A stretch of DNA of 64,000 nt from Heterobilharzia americana (Eukaryota > Platyhelminthes > Trematoda > Strigeidida > Schistosomatidae), in assembly GCA_944470555.2 (NCBI GenBank), contig OX104134.1:8721248-8785247 (forward strand), given 5' to 3'. A program made the position numbers and the translations under genes. Shown piece by piece: positions 9,029-20,262 of this stretch. The notes beneath the pieces are model-generated. The model saw only the letters and a list, made by a program, of their open reading frames with translations. It made no database searches and was not told the DNA's origin. The stretch's first letter is position 1, and every line of letters starts with the position of its first letter.

Positions 9029-9830
9029 ATCAGTCAATATGGTAAATTTGCAAATTCACCCTTCGAGTTTTCCGATGTTCGATGGCTTAGTTCTCATGGC
9101 CTCGAATACGTGGGAACAGCATGAATGGTTACAACAGAAGTGCACTGCTCAAGTGGGTTCTTGTTTAGAGACATCTGTGTGGTGTTCGATTGTATGATGC
9201 CATGAGGACTAAAAAGAATGGTAAAACACCGTTTTCTTTTCGTGATCTCTGCCTACAAACACCCACTGATTGCAGTTCACGCGAAGTGAAAGATGACTTG
9301 TACTAAAACTACCTTGCCTTCTACTGAAAGCGAAGGTTTTAGATTAGACCGCCATAGCAGGTGATTTCAATGCACGTGAGTAGGTTAAGCCAAGCCAGAA
9401 GGTATCTCGGTGGCAGTTTGGGAATCCCAGCCGAAAGAACGGACAGTGGTGACCGCCTGTTAATTTGTACCAAGAAAAGTACCTATTTCTGGCCAACATG
9501 AGTTTCAGATAAACAAAGACACTATCTGACGCAGTGGCTGCCAAGCTCAACTCAGCAGTGAACAGATAGACCATATTGCTATCAATTACATTTGGAGTGG
9601 GTCAGTGGGAGATTGTGGCTCATTGAGCAGCGTTTATCTGACGGGTGATCACGCGCTGTTTGAAGCGCGCATGTGTCCTCACCCAAATGGACGTAAAGAA
9701 ACTGTAGCTGCAGGTCATTCCCAATACAGTCCGGTGATGAGGATATTACGATAGCTCTCAGGAATGAACTGGCTCCACAGCTGTCAGGACGGTACAGAGC
9801 CACTCAACTTGGAAAAGTTTGTTATCGTCT
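9029..9830 (+). pseudogene. RTE family A endonuclease remnant
   Basis: Broken pieces follow the order of the RTE-A endonuclease seen more fully at 21000-21800: a segment matching 'caaattcacccttcgag', then VISAY (about 9240), a GDFNA remnant (about 9359-9372), an NSGDRLLICT-like stretch (about 9440), and DHIAINY...GSVGDC then GDHALFEARMC (about 9570-9675). Many indels and stops separate them. It probably marks an old insertion. Confidence 0.6.
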
Positions 9831-11530
9831 CCTGTCTGATTAATAAAGGGAATTAAAGACTACAAGTGACCCTAAGAAAAGGTTAGCGTGGGCCACTGGA
9901 TTTCAGCAATTGGTTCCCATCGCTAGCTAACGAGCATAATACCTAAGATTCTAGGTTTGACAACCATCACATAAGAGTACAGGAACAGCGGATGTGAAAA
10001 GATGTGCAGGCTTCAGACTTGGAAAAGATGTGTCTAAAATCCGCCAGGTTCTGAAACACAAACACACAGGTGCTTGGTACTAACTTGATCAGGAGGCGGC
10101 ATTCAACTATGTCAACCAGGTTTTGTTTGACAGTATCTCTGAAAGGGATGTTCAGGATGGCTTTATGCTCGAAAAACCATGTTTATATATCACCTGCTGT
10201 GAGTTGTCAGCTGGATATCTAGGCCGTATGTCCATCAGACATGCCCAGTTTCACCATTTGGATTTAGTTGTCACAGATATGCATATGTGGATGTCCTTCT
10301 GCCTGTCCAACTTTGCAGGGACAATACATATTGCTGTAGTACCATTATTATCACTATTACTATTATTATTGGTCTTTTTGTAAGGGACCATCTAATCGAC
10401 GGAATGGAGGAAACACATTCCTGTTGAGTGAAGACTGAAAAAATGCAGTCTTCTGAACATATTGCATCTTAGTATGAGAATTTCTAGGATTCGTTTCTCA
10501 CCTACTAAGTGTAAATCATTGCTTTAAGACTGGTAGTTATTGATTTCTCGCCAGAAAATAGGGAATGAAGTAGTTGGGTGCGTTGTCGCCATCAAATAAT
10601 AATGAAGATATATCAACCTTGATAAGTCATTGACTAACGAAGTTTCGAAATGGATACGAAACACCAGCTGGCCTTTGATACGATACCCTAACTGTGATTT
10701 AGGCAAGATGACTATCACCTATCAATGGCCCAAAGTACTTACCGCGAGGTAGTTTCTCTGCCCCACTCTATAGGTGTGAAATCCCCGTCTAAAGTTGGAG
10801 AGTATAACAAGACTTCAAGCGAAAAACTACTTTTTCTTTAGAAGTGTTGAGTGCGGGTCCTTTAGTCACCACTTGAGTAATGTAGCAGTTATGAGCAGTC
10901 TCCCGTAAAGAAAGTTTGCCAGTCACTCAAATCGTGGACCCTCATCGACTCAGGAGGTTGGAGTATACGTTACACACGTCTACTCGTAGTATGATCAGTC
11001 ATGAAATATTAGCTGAAGTGGACTTAGACTACAATAAGCTCAAAGGTGGACACACTAAAACATAACATCAGTCCATGAGGCTTCGAGTAGCGAAAACAGA
11101 CTTAGACCTACCAGCTATGGTTCTTGTGACAACTGAGTTTCTTGTTTGTAGACTCTAGGTAATATATGAACCAAAACCGATAAGATTCATCCCTACATTA
11201 TCTTCATCCTCATCGCCACATCGGATTTCACTGTCATTATCTTCGCTAACTAGGGCTTTCTACAACTTCATATGTGACAACTTAGAGCGCTGCACAGAAA
11301 AACTAAGTTTTATAAGAGGTAAGCAAACACATGGCTTGGTTGAGTTCCCAAATATTCTGGTTGGTCTAAGCACTTACATTTTAAGTAATGGATTTCGGAC
11401 TTAAATCTTACTCTGCCTATCTGCGCCTTGTCAGCCAGGTAGTGTCATAAGCCACCACACAATAAGTGTTTCTATAAAATGGTTTATAAATACTAACTGA
11501 ATTGAGTCCCATTTATTTTTTCCGAAAGGA
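9831..11530. other. Unassigned sequence with a short ATT-rich tail
   Basis: An 86-codon frame at 10123-10383 is open but unrecognised, and its end is a simple ATT/ACT-rich tract (10345-10371), so it may be the 3' tail of an old element. Nothing else that I can support is visible here. Confidence 0.3.
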
Positions 11531-11534
11531 ATAC

Positions 11535-11720
11535 GTGACAATATTCATCATCATCATTATCAACATAGGACCAGGCATTACTGCTTAACGGACCGAGTTG
11601 CCACACCTCATATCAGCACATCAAGTAAAAAGGTAGTGAGGTGAAGGATGAGATAAGTGAATGCAGTCAAAAGAAATATAAAGTACGAGAAGAAAGGAAA
11701 GAGGAGTGACAAAATAGTGA
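11535..11720 (-). mobile_element. RTE family A 3' end (minus strand)
   Basis: The reverse complement matches the 3' ends at 25200-25412 and 56640-56850. It shares the segment around 'cttgatgt..(c)gatatgagctgtggcaactcggac', the 'gcagtaatgcctggt' segment and a terminal GAT/AAT-type microsatellite (here catcatcatcat on the plus strand at 11548-11560). RTE elements typically end in short variable repeats. It is truncated and non-coding. Confidence 0.75.
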
Positions 11721-13191
11721 ACGTGACAATATTGGTCAGCGAATTTGTGATCGATTCGAATTAGCTAGAAAGTAGCGAAACATCCGTTGAAGTTAGGTAC
11801 GTTTATTACTTATGCTTGACAAATAACGTTAGCTACTTGATTGTATGTAAGAATTTCAACACTACACAATACTGCGAATTAATTAGCCTTCTTAATGAAG
11901 CCAAGATACCTGCAAAGACTAACCCATCTATTTGTACCTGCAAAGGAGATATTTCATGGTAGTGCAAAAGTGTTGCTTCTTAATCGTGAAATCAAGACTT
12001 TGAAAGGATTGATGGCTCAAAAGACTTCGACCGTTTTACGTTAAGAAACCATCTCCCACGAGGGTCATTTTTAAGTGACTACCAGTTAAATAAGGGTTCA
12101 AAATATTAAAATCTTCTAGGGAAGACGCAACTAATGCGACCAGCTACTTGAGTGCAAACTATGCAAACAACACAGTATATGATATAATTATGTATCGATT
12201 TGAATTGTCACACTTCACACTAGGACAGCTAGAAGTCTACAATAAGAGTGAAAAATAAATGAAGATGTCAATATCAGCGGTAGCTTGAAACTATGAGATG
12301 AAGAGAACGAACGATTAATAAAGACATGCAAAGCTATGCATTAGTTGGCTATACAGCGCCAAGACATTCGTATCGTTTTGGCCAATTCTGATTCCTATTG
12401 TAGTGATGGATTTAAGTAGTAAATAGCGGTGTGAAGTGACAACGACCGATGTGTGAAGAGTCAGACAGAAGGAACAAACAATATAGCATGGTATTACAAA
12501 AGACAAAACGTGAGCCCAATATCATGCGGAGCAGATAATTTACAAAATAGAAAAATTGTGGCTAGGTACAGAAATTCCATCAAAATCAGCTGTATTTTGC
12601 CAATATATGATTTTAACTCCACATTGGGCTTTTACACTATTATCAGGATCTTCCAACCACCTTTATTAGTTGTTTCGTGGACCTCAATCATGTTTACACT
12701 TCTCTAAACACTCACGTCAAAGGTTGGAGACTTTATGGGTTGATGTCATACGTGGAACAAGTCACTCAATCTTCGTTCAACTTAATTCTAGTCCGGATAT
12801 TTGGAATTGCTATAGATGGTGCATCGACAACTCTAAAACATGATCTTCAATTTAAACAATGAAGCTGCACACACTTCCATGAAATGACCTGGATCTCCAA
12901 CTAAATACTCTTCGCAAACCTAACCAGTGCATCACCCAAATAATGCTTCGGTCGAAAAAAGTGACGCTATGAAAGTAGCAGTAGTCAAACATTTGAAGCA
13001 CCCGTGGATATTACACCTTTAATGACCATATTCTACAACCGTACAATCAAAACAACTGAACGACTGAGAAATATCTATTCTAAATAGGCATTCAAATACC
13101 GCATCCGTATCCAATAAGGTTTAATTCGATGGGTTATTCAGTGTTTGCATTTGTACCGACATTTTATCAGCAGTAAACGGTGATGTTACTC
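11721..13191. other. No supported gene
   Basis: AT-rich sequence with only short unrecognised frames. It may be intron of the minus-strand host gene, whose later exons should lie at lower coordinates, but I found no exon with convincing splice sites. Confidence 0.3.
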
Positions 13192-13367
13192 CCTAAGCAA
13201 ATGAATTCGTCAACAAAACTACTTTACGCCCTAGTGCAGAATGTTGATATTTGTCGATTTGTATCCGTACTTAGAAAACCTAAGCAAATGAATTCGTCAA
13301 CAAAACTACTTTACGCCCTAGTGCAGAATGTTGATATTTGTCGATTTGTATCCGTACTTAGAAAACC
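13192..13367 (+). repeat. Exact 87-bp tandem duplication
   Basis: The unit at 13194-13280 is repeated without a single difference at 13281-13367. The period is 29 codons, so the open frame across it (13180-13425) carries the unit KQMNSSTKLL...RFVSVLRKP twice. No protein family is recognised. Perfect identity means a very recent duplication or an assembly slip. Confidence 0.9.
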
Positions 13368-13865
13368 CATACGTTTTCGACAGAAAGCCGTAGGTAGTCT
13401 TTCTTTCCAAAGAGTTTCTTCTTAAGATAAGAGAGGTGGTATGGTTCGTTACATCCATAAGCTGCCCGTAGTATTAATTGGTCTTATTATAGGCTAGATG
13501 TTTTACACTATGACGTATTCGATGGACTGTTGTCATATTCAAACCTGAGCACCACTTCAAGAATGAACGACTTTGCTTGTACTCACATACACCATCTGTT
13601 TCTCTGAATGTCTTGAAATCAACTGATAAGTAAGACATTACCTTTCTCAATCCGAACTAGTTTCAATTTTTTCATTAGAATTTTACTAATTTGTAACGTA
13701 GTCGATGAGTTTACGAGCACGAATAACAAAGTGTCGGGTGCCAGAAGCGAAAAAAGCTGAATTTTGTATCTTCTTTAATAGTAAAAACTGCTTGCTGATC
13801 GAACTAATGAGTAGTTGCAAATAAGAATATACAAAGTACTGACAAGAACAGAAATTCTTACTTAC

Positions 13866-14038
13866 ATGGTTTGCTCTTCCTTAAGACCAAGTTTCTTTGA
13901 AGTTTCAATCAATTCACTCAATCTAGCTATATCTCTAACCAGTTCTGTATGAATATATTCAGTCTGTTTCCTGGCCAAAGTGACAAAAGTGAGTAATTTT
14001 TCTCTCAAAGCTAACTCTGAGTCTGACAATTCTTTGAT
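13866..14038 (-). CDS. Host gene X, exon 6 (coiled-coil region)
   Basis: 173-nt exon, minus strand, with acceptor ..TTCTGTAG/ATC and a consensus donor AT/GTAAGT. It begins in phase 0, matching the end of exon 5, and ends 2 nt into a codon. It encodes about 57 residues that are charged and heptad-like (IKELSDSELALREKLL..., then IARLSELIETSKKLGLKEEQ), probably a coiled coil. The next exon must lie below 13866 and start with one nucleotide to finish the codon; I did not find it. The exact 87-bp tandem repeat lies in the following intron. Confidence 0.75.
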
Positions 14039-14339
14039 CTACAGAAGAAAAGATATGTTAGTGAATGAGTGAAGATAAAAAGCGTTAGCATTTTACAAAG
14101 TGTATACCAGTATAAAGGAAGCATTGTATACTTGCCCAATACTCTCATCACAGTCAGACTGATACAACACCTCATGATTGACAGTCGAATGTCACATTCA
14201 GGTCAACAAATACGGCGTGTCGGGGGCCGAAAGTATGCCTGTGTTTCAGAACCAGTCAAAGGATGATCATATGATCGATGCACACGCATTCAGATCTGTC
14301 TGAAGTCTGCCTAGTCCCCTCGATCTCGCTGTTGTTGAG

Positions 14340-16129
14340 CTCCAGTTAGTTAGGTGTCGGATAAATATGGATCCTGGGATCTTAAGCACAATATTAGTCA
14401 AATTAATTCTCCGATGGTTGTCACAGGAAGACTCCTGTCCATTCTGGGGACAGGAATGATCAGTGAACTAGACCAGTTTGACCGGACTATCTCTTATTCC
14501 CATACAGTACTTAGTAACTCCGTCACTTTAGGCAGCAACTTCCTACCTCCATGCCTGAAAACTTCAGGTGACAAACTGTTAGATCCTGCTGCTTTGAACC
14601 GCTTCAGGTTCGACACAGCTTTTTCAACTTCAAGGAGAGTTGAAGGACCAACATTTACGTCCCATTAGAGCTCGACCTGACGGGATGTTAGGCAACTGAA
14701 GCGTTACTGAGGACCAGTTGAGCTGTGCTTCAAAGTATTCTGCCCAACGTTTTAGCCGCCTGTTCTGAGCAGTTATCAGGATCCCATCTTTTTCGGCGAT
14801 GGTTTCACTTACCATTGTCTTTTAATTGCCGGTATCCCCTATAAGTATAGCAGTTGCCGGGTGTTACCCACCGCTGATGCCTTTCCATCTCTCTCACTTT
14901 CGCTACCCAACACTCCTCACGATCACTGTGAAGACTTTTGGTCAATTTACGTTTACGTTGGTTTCGCCCTTTATCGTCGTCAGAGCTAGTTGGAATCCAT
15001 CTTTTCGTTCCAGTCAGTTCGGATGACGTTGTGGTAGTCCAGTGACGTTTGTTAACCTTTAGTTATACGTTACTAATTGTCTTTACTGCAGTACTGACAG
15101 CAAACATAGTATCACGCCAGGTATTCTTAGGATGAACACTGATGTCACGTTCAGATATATGCTTACATAACTCCTCTCTAAATGCATACTTGGCGTCTTC
15201 ATCTTCAAATCGACCACCGATAGGCTTCAATACTACCTGTTTCTTGCAACGAGTATATTTCAAGATTCACGGGCCCGAACTAGCCCATGACCGCAGTCCA
15301 AGCACATACCCCAGAATGAGCGACAATCCGTCATCGACCCACTCTAACGATGGCATGTAGCAGTATGATTTATATATCTCTATCTTCGACTAGATGCTGG
15401 CAGACGCCAAGTGAGACAGTGTCTCTCCCTTATGCTCACAGTTTGTGCTGGCGCGAAACAAGTGATTGGCTGAACAAAATTGCAACACACCATCACCGTT
15501 GGCACTTCCTTAGCATGGACTCCGTAGATACCTTTCCGACTGACTCAGACTTCTCACTTGACAAGAGTTGAAGTAGCCTACTATTTTGACATTATCTCAA
15601 TGTCCCACTATATGTAGTAAAATTTGGAGCTGTTGGTACAGCTCATCCTTTGGATAATCCGAAATGCAGTCGGTGGGAGCGTTGGTAAAGATTACGAATA
15701 CACATCGGTTAGTCTCACGAATCTTCCTAGTTATTACAAATTCATTCAGTAGAACAGAACATGCATAACTGTTAACTTGTATCCAGTCGAGAAAGGCGCT
15801 CTCTGTTCGACAGCTTTACGCATCAATTGTATCTGCGTGTATACGACGACTGGCCGTTGTATCTCAAGACACTTGTAGAGCGAATTTCGTAGATTAACCA
15901 CATTGGCCAGATGAAGTCAAGTGAATAACCATGCTTAGGTCCTGCATGCAAGTCTCAGAAACATAGCATACATCAATAGCTCGAGATTCCAGAGTTTTAG
16001 CGTAGGGGTTCGGACGTTGAAGGCTCTAATGTGAAACTGGCAGGGTTGGCAATATCCGCAGGGCGAGAGGTTGAGGAAGTTGTAAGGGCTTAATATTGGC
16101 ATCAGGAGGTGAAGGGAAGGAAGGAGACA
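14340..16129 (-). pseudogene. RTE family A copy inside intron 5 of host gene X
   Basis: Reading down the minus strand the RTE order is kept: endonuclease N-terminus (16129-15781, with RAFNVRTPTLKLWN-like sequence), DWIQVNSYACSVLLNEF and ETNRCVFVIFTNAPTDC (15780-15670), VKIVGYFNSCQVRSLSQSE in place of the GDFNAQVGRL motif (about 15565), a linker ending VSTAVKTISN (about 15075), then IAEKDG...RWAEYFEAQLNW (14815-14700) and an RT start (to about 14354). Stops and indels are frequent, so it is dead. Its 5' 349 bp are duplicated in inverse orientation at 19001-19350. Confidence 0.7.
15781..16129 (-). repeat. Inverted repeat, left arm
   Basis: Aligns with the reverse complement of 19001-19350 with two substitutions and one single-base indel that I can find over about 350 bp. 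Identity falls off sharply at both ends. The content is a degenerate RTE-A endonuclease 5' region, so the high identity reflects a recent duplication and not selection. Confidence 0.9.
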
Positions 16130-16940
16130 GAGGTAAGGAGGGAGCTGTTTTGATCGAGTTCTGTATGCCACTGGAGGCGTGCGGATGGAAGGCACTTCAC
16201 CGCTTCACATACCACGGGAGATGCTTCTGCAGGGTGCCTGACAGAAAAATAGGAAAAGATTTGTGCAACCGCAGATTCAATGGGATAGCTGATTAAGGTC
16301 TGTCACATAGTTGTTTGAGGACTGTTGGTTTACAGTCTGGTTGTGTTAACGCCGGGTATGAAGAACATATGCCATCGACAACAGAAGGGATGAGTGTTAT
16401 TTTGGGAGTCAACTTTTTCCAACTTCTTTTTCAGAGGGAAGACAGCACAGTATGATGCTGCTAGGAAACCCTAACTGCTGTTACACTGCGTTCACTAAGC
16501 GGTACCACTTCGCTCTCGGATTCCTATCATAGCCCAACAATTTACGCGGTAACAGTAATAATTGTAGGACCTCAACAAGCAAGTGATCTAGCCGGTATAG
16601 CTTTTCGAGTCATTGTGACAGGCAAGCCTGATTACCATGTCAAAGTAGCAGCTAAATGTTTACTTGAGTATAACTTTTTCTAGCTACATTTTGAATGCTG
16701 TACTGAATGGTGGCACTTTGGAGTGATGCATAACGACACCAGGCTCGAAATTGATTGGTCTGTCTCTACGTACTGTCGATTGCCCCCAACTGCTTAAGAT
16801 GATAAGCATTACATACGAGTAGCCAATTTGATTTCTACTTATCTGTTATTTTTGAGTAACTATATGTTACTTTCACAATAAATTGTTGGTTATAAATTCG
16901 AAGAGTGGAAAATAGCACTTCATTCAGAGAAAATACTTAC
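16130..16940. other. Intron 5 sequence, no feature
   Basis: Non-coding DNA between the RTE-A copy and exon 5 of host gene X. An unrecognised 66-codon frame at 16096-16296 overlaps the repeat arm and is a shadow. Confidence 0.5.
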
Positions 16941-17065
16941 AGTATTAATGTCAAGTTCTTTTCCAAAATTAGCGGAAGGTAAAAAGAACGCCAGATTATT
17001 GTACGCAAATGAATTTTGTTTGGCCAGACGTACTTCTTCATCCACATCATGAAGTTTTTTCAAAT
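16941..17065 (-). CDS. Host gene X, exon 5
   Basis: 125-nt exon with acceptor ..ACTGTTAG/AT and consensus donor ACT/GTAAGT. The first two bases complete the codon begun by exon 4. It encodes LKKLHDVDEEVRLAKQNSF then AYNNLAFFLPSANFGKELD and ends on a complete codon. The intron before it is only 29 bp, the one after it 2,902 bp. Confidence 0.8.
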
Positions 17066-17094
17066 CTAACAGTTAAAGATAAGTATAAATTTAC

Positions 17095-17187
17095 TTTCAT
17101 GTAAGCAGTCGTAGAACCGATCGAATGCATCAACAGTATCTTCCACATAGTTATCCACGAAGTCGAAAGTCGATGGGGCTACATAAA
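17095..17187 (-). CDS. Host gene X, exon 4
   Basis: 93-nt exon with acceptor ..TTTTGTAG/TT and donor GAAA/GTAAAT. It encodes YVAPSTFDFVDNYVEDTVDA then FDRFYDCLHE. Phases fit both neighbours (2 nt in, 1 nt out). It is acidic and aromatic-rich. Confidence 0.8.
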
Positions 17188-17341
17188 CTACAAAATAAAC
17201 GTCATATATTTGAATTTGCTTTTACGGTTTGGAGTGTAGCAGCAACCGGTTCCAAAAGAAATGTCCATGAAATTTATTTTAGAACATTTATGAATGCATG
17301 AGATAATACCAGCTACAAAATAAATAAGCGGATGAACTCAC

Positions 17342-17426
17342 ATGAATCGCGAGACCAAATCTTTGCAAATTTGTAAAGTTTTTCAAAAAAGAGTGCATCT
17401 TCAGCAAACTCATTAATTTCCAGGAA
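17342..17426 (-). CDS. Host gene X, exon 3
   Basis: 85-nt exon with acceptor ..TTTTCAG/TTC and donor TCAT/GTGAGT. It encodes FLEINEFAEDALFFEKLYKF then AKIWSRDS. It starts in phase 0 after a 36-bp intron and ends 1 nt into a codon, matching exon 4. Confidence 0.8.
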
Positions 17427-17462
17427 CTGAAAATTCATATTTACAATTCAAATGACACTTAC

Positions 17463-17690
17463 ATCGAATATAGAAGATTCAAGGGATGATTTAGGAAATT
17501 CTTTAGAGCATTGATCTACAAAAAACTGATCGAAAAAAACAACTAAAGATCGGTCAGAACTCCCAACTAAATCTGACATTCCGCGAAATGCTAGATTATA
17601 ACAAAAGTTATCGATCAATAAGGTGTCGGTGTCCCATACCAGGACAAAACAGTACCCCAGTGCTCCTCTACGTCTTAGATAATTCTTCAA
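17463..17690 (-). CDS. Host gene X, exon 2 (WDTDT motif)
   Basis: 228-nt exon, 76 codons, with acceptor ..ACACCAG/TTG (weak pyrimidine tract) and consensus donor GAT/GTAAGT. It encodes LKNYLRRRGALGYCFVLVWD TDTLLIDNF split at that point, then a segment with SDLVGSSDRSLVVFFDQFFV and ESSIFD. The hydrophobic strand followed by WDTDT resembles motif I of HAD-fold phosphatases (DxDxT/V, as in EYA 'WDLDE'), but the following sequence does not match EYA that I can see. Function is unknown. With exons 1-6 the chain is 258 codons so far. Confidence 0.75.
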
Positions 17691-17802
17691 CTGGTGTCAG
17701 TCTATAATGAATACTAACTAGAAGTAAATCAATCGCCAGAAACCTTTAAAAATTAAGTTACTGTGTAGTTTTCATAAATGATATACTTCGAAATGGATTT
17801 AC

Positions 17803-17874
17803 CGAAGCTCTAATGAAGCCATGGTCTGTGGAATCAATCAAACCCGGTGAGAGGAAAAAACTTGCCAGTGGCAT
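17803..17874 (-). CDS. Host gene X, exon 1 with start codon
   Basis: 24 codons from ATG 17874-17872 (context ACAATGC) to a donor TCG/GTAAAT, in phase with exon 2 across a 112-bp intron. It encodes MPLASFFLSPGLIDST then DHGFIRAS. An in-frame TGA lies 18 nt upstream of the ATG, which supports this start. A second ATG at 17822-17820 is in another frame and gives a phase clash with exon 2, so it was not used. A run of tiny introns (112, 154, 36 and 29 bp) at the 5' end, then a multi-kilobase one, is the known schistosome gene pattern. Confidence 0.6.
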
Positions 17875-17940
17875 TGTATGATGAACGTATCATACCACGA
17901 ATCGATAGAAGCAGGATATGTGGACTACAGAATTCCAATC

Positions 17941-18115
17941 TAGTGACTGAATGGTACCGTGATCATCCCCAGACTTGACGGTGCTGGACTCTATCCTTGG
18001 AGGGATCGTGTACGGGTACTGCTAAAGAGTCTTATTGTGCGAGGAAACGGTTGTCCAGTGCCCATAGGTTTTTAATAGTTCTACTAATGGCACTCTGAGA
18101 TAAATGTCAGCCTGA
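17941..18115 (+). mobile_element. SINE-like repeat just upstream of host gene X
   Basis: Contains the order seen in the SINE copies at 47890-48070 and (inverted) 54240-54435: 'gacggtgctggactctatcc', 'tactgctaaagagtc', 'gaggaaacgg', 'gtccagtgcccatagg' and a 'ggcactctgagataaatg' tail. The middle resembles a degenerate hammerhead core (CTGANGAGTC...GGANGAAAC), here reading ctgctaaagagtc. It is 66 bp upstream of the exon 1 start codon region. Confidence 0.5.
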
Positions 18116-19000
18116 GAGCATCATATTTAATTTAGAAAGGTACTGCTTACATATTAAACAGACAAACAATTCAACTTACAACCTTGGACAGAAGTACATG
18201 GGTTCAAGCTGTAACACTTTTCAGCAGCAGACAGAAAGAATGAATAGCAAAACAATGAAGTGTATAACAGGGGAAAATAAACGAATGATAGTAGAAGATG
18301 AATAGTGGAAACATTTGTGGATAACGTGTGAAGACTCACAAATTCACTGACCGACTTAATTTATTTGCCTAGTACCATACACCTAGCCTGAACACTGTTT
18401 AACTCATAGTTTCAACACATACAACTGACGCCATGGACATGTCTATGATCAAAACCTGGAGATTGTTTACTTCTTTAATCCTGGCAGCTATTTCTTACAG
18501 CTTATACAAGTTAGTCGGACTTTTTGAGTACATCAAGTAGTCAATGCATTTCACTGCTTCAATTTGTATACTGAAGTTGGAAGCCGGTCCAGATCATTCT
18601 AGCCGCACCACTGATGCAAACACACAAACGGAGGCTTCAGGGATCTCAATTTTTTTTGAACTGTAAGTTGCTCAGAAACCCAACCGACATGGCTAGGAAA
18701 ACGATGACAGCGAAAACAGCTGGAATTATGCTACCAAAAAGGCCAAGTTATAATCATATTTGATGATATCCTTCGAGAGGAAGAAAAACTAAAAAGTCTT
18801 TTACACCTATTCAGGAAACTAGCGTCAAACGACTATTAGTGAGATTATTGCGAGAAAAGATGAGCAGAATTATTTTCCGAGGAGACTTCCCGCAGTCATT
18901 CAATTGCACAGTCTTTAGCCATGGCGTGGACTGAACATTAACATTCGTCTCCAAGGGTTGCCAACTACAAGAACCCAATCACACAAACTTCTTCCTCACT
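18116..19000. other. Upstream region of host gene X, no feature
   Basis: AT-rich non-coding sequence between the SINE-like repeat and the right inverted-repeat arm. No promoter motif that I can support. Confidence 0.4.
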
Positions 19001-19350
19001 TGTCTCCTTCCTTCCCTTCACCTCCTGATGCCAATATTAAGCCCCTTACAACTTCCTCAACCTCTCGCCCTGCGGATATTGCCAACCCTGCCAGTTTCAC
19101 ATTAGAGCCTTCAACGTCCGAACCCCTACGCTAAAACTCTGGAATCTCGAGCTATTGATGTATGCTATGTTTCTGAGACTTGCATGCAGGACCTAAGCAT
19201 GGTTATTCACTTGACTTCATCTGGCCAATGTGGTTAATCTACGAAATTCGCTCTACAAGTGTCTTGAGATACAACGGCCAGTCATCGTATACACGCAGAT
19301 ACAATTGATGCGTAAAGCGGTCGAACAGAGAGCGCCTTTCTCGACTGGAT
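19001..19350 (+). repeat. Inverted repeat, right arm (RTE-A endonuclease 5' fragment)
   Basis: Plus-strand partner of 15781-16129. After 19350 a short DWIPFNS-like endonuclease continuation is seen, then the match to RTE-A stops by about 19390. It is followed directly by an RTE-A 5' leader at about 19420. Confidence 0.9.
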
Positions 19351-19419
19351 CCCATTCAACAGCTCTATCAACTACTGTCAATTTCAGTGCATGAAGCTAG
19401 ACCCGACCGATAGCTGCCA

Positions 19420-20010
19420 CCTTGACGTGGTGGTCAGGCGTGCATTTTATAGTAGTCTAATGAGACACGGTAGGATGTGTGTTCCATCAAGAAAGGTTTG
19501 CTAGATAGTGGTCAAACAAAAGGTTACCATAACAGTGTAAATTGCTACTCTATGATAAACATTTGGAGATGAAGTTGCAATGTTGACTGGATATGGGTAT
19601 GAAAGGATTAAGGTGTTTCCCTTGGTTGGATACTGCCGCACTGATGCTATCTTTCCTATGGGAAGGAAGAGGATCAGAAAAGGTTGGCCCCAAAGATAGC
19701 ACACTCCAATCACCCCATAGCATGCCGACACCTGCAACATGTGTTCACAGTCGAATACAAATACAAACTCAAATGTCGAACCCAAGCAGATGTCCCCTGG
19801 CTCTGTGGTCACAAAATAGCCCTTCTTTTTCAGATAGGAAAAGAAGAACTAATTTTTATCAGTGTGGGCAGTCAAGAAGTGCCAACCGCCCTCACAACTA
19901 TGTCTACTCAAGTTCCCTCACATTACTGCCCACCTTCTACAACCTTACTTTCTAATTTCTCTTCAGATCTCTTGAAAAATCCTCAATCTCACTTACTGAG
20001 ATTGTGATTA
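19420..20010 (+). pseudogene. RTE family A 5' leader fragment
   Basis: Shows the same order as 20263-20880: 'tggtggtcaggc.tgca', 'aaggtgtttcccttgg', 'ggaaggaagagg' and a block with CRTQADVPWLCGHK, then TALTTMSTQVPSHYCPP. It stops before the endonuclease core. It is a truncated 5' copy lying head-to-tail with the next RTE-A copy. Confidence 0.55.
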
Positions 20011-20262
20011 TCCCACCTATCCTTAGATGGCACTGTATGCTTTCCATATATCTTGCGACATACTTCGTCCGAATACATTTCTTTCATACACATCTTCGTG
20101 TGCCTTCTCCACTAATTTGCTAGATCAGAAATCAAGTAGGAGTTGTAAAACGTTGATAACTGACAGTCGATACCGTGCATCCCTAGCAGCCATAGCAGTT
20201 TGGTGCATTCCTCGACAAATTACGGATAACAGTAAGCAATTACGCCCGACCAATACCTGCTA

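Noticed and set aside
8353..9029. Long open frames running through the N gap on both strands
   Set aside because: They consist mostly of unknown residues and exist only because N bases contain no stop codons.
13192..13367. Possible CRISPR-like repeat
   Set aside because: Only two direct units with no spacer, in a eukaryotic genome; it is a tandem duplication.
17463..17690. Calling host gene X an EYA phosphatase
   Set aside because: Only the WDxD-type strand resembles EYA; downstream exons do not show the family's helical domain or other HAD motifs.
17820..17822. Alternative start ATG for host gene X (MASLEL...)
   Set aside because: It is in a frame that does not match the phase of exon 2, whereas ATG 17874 does.
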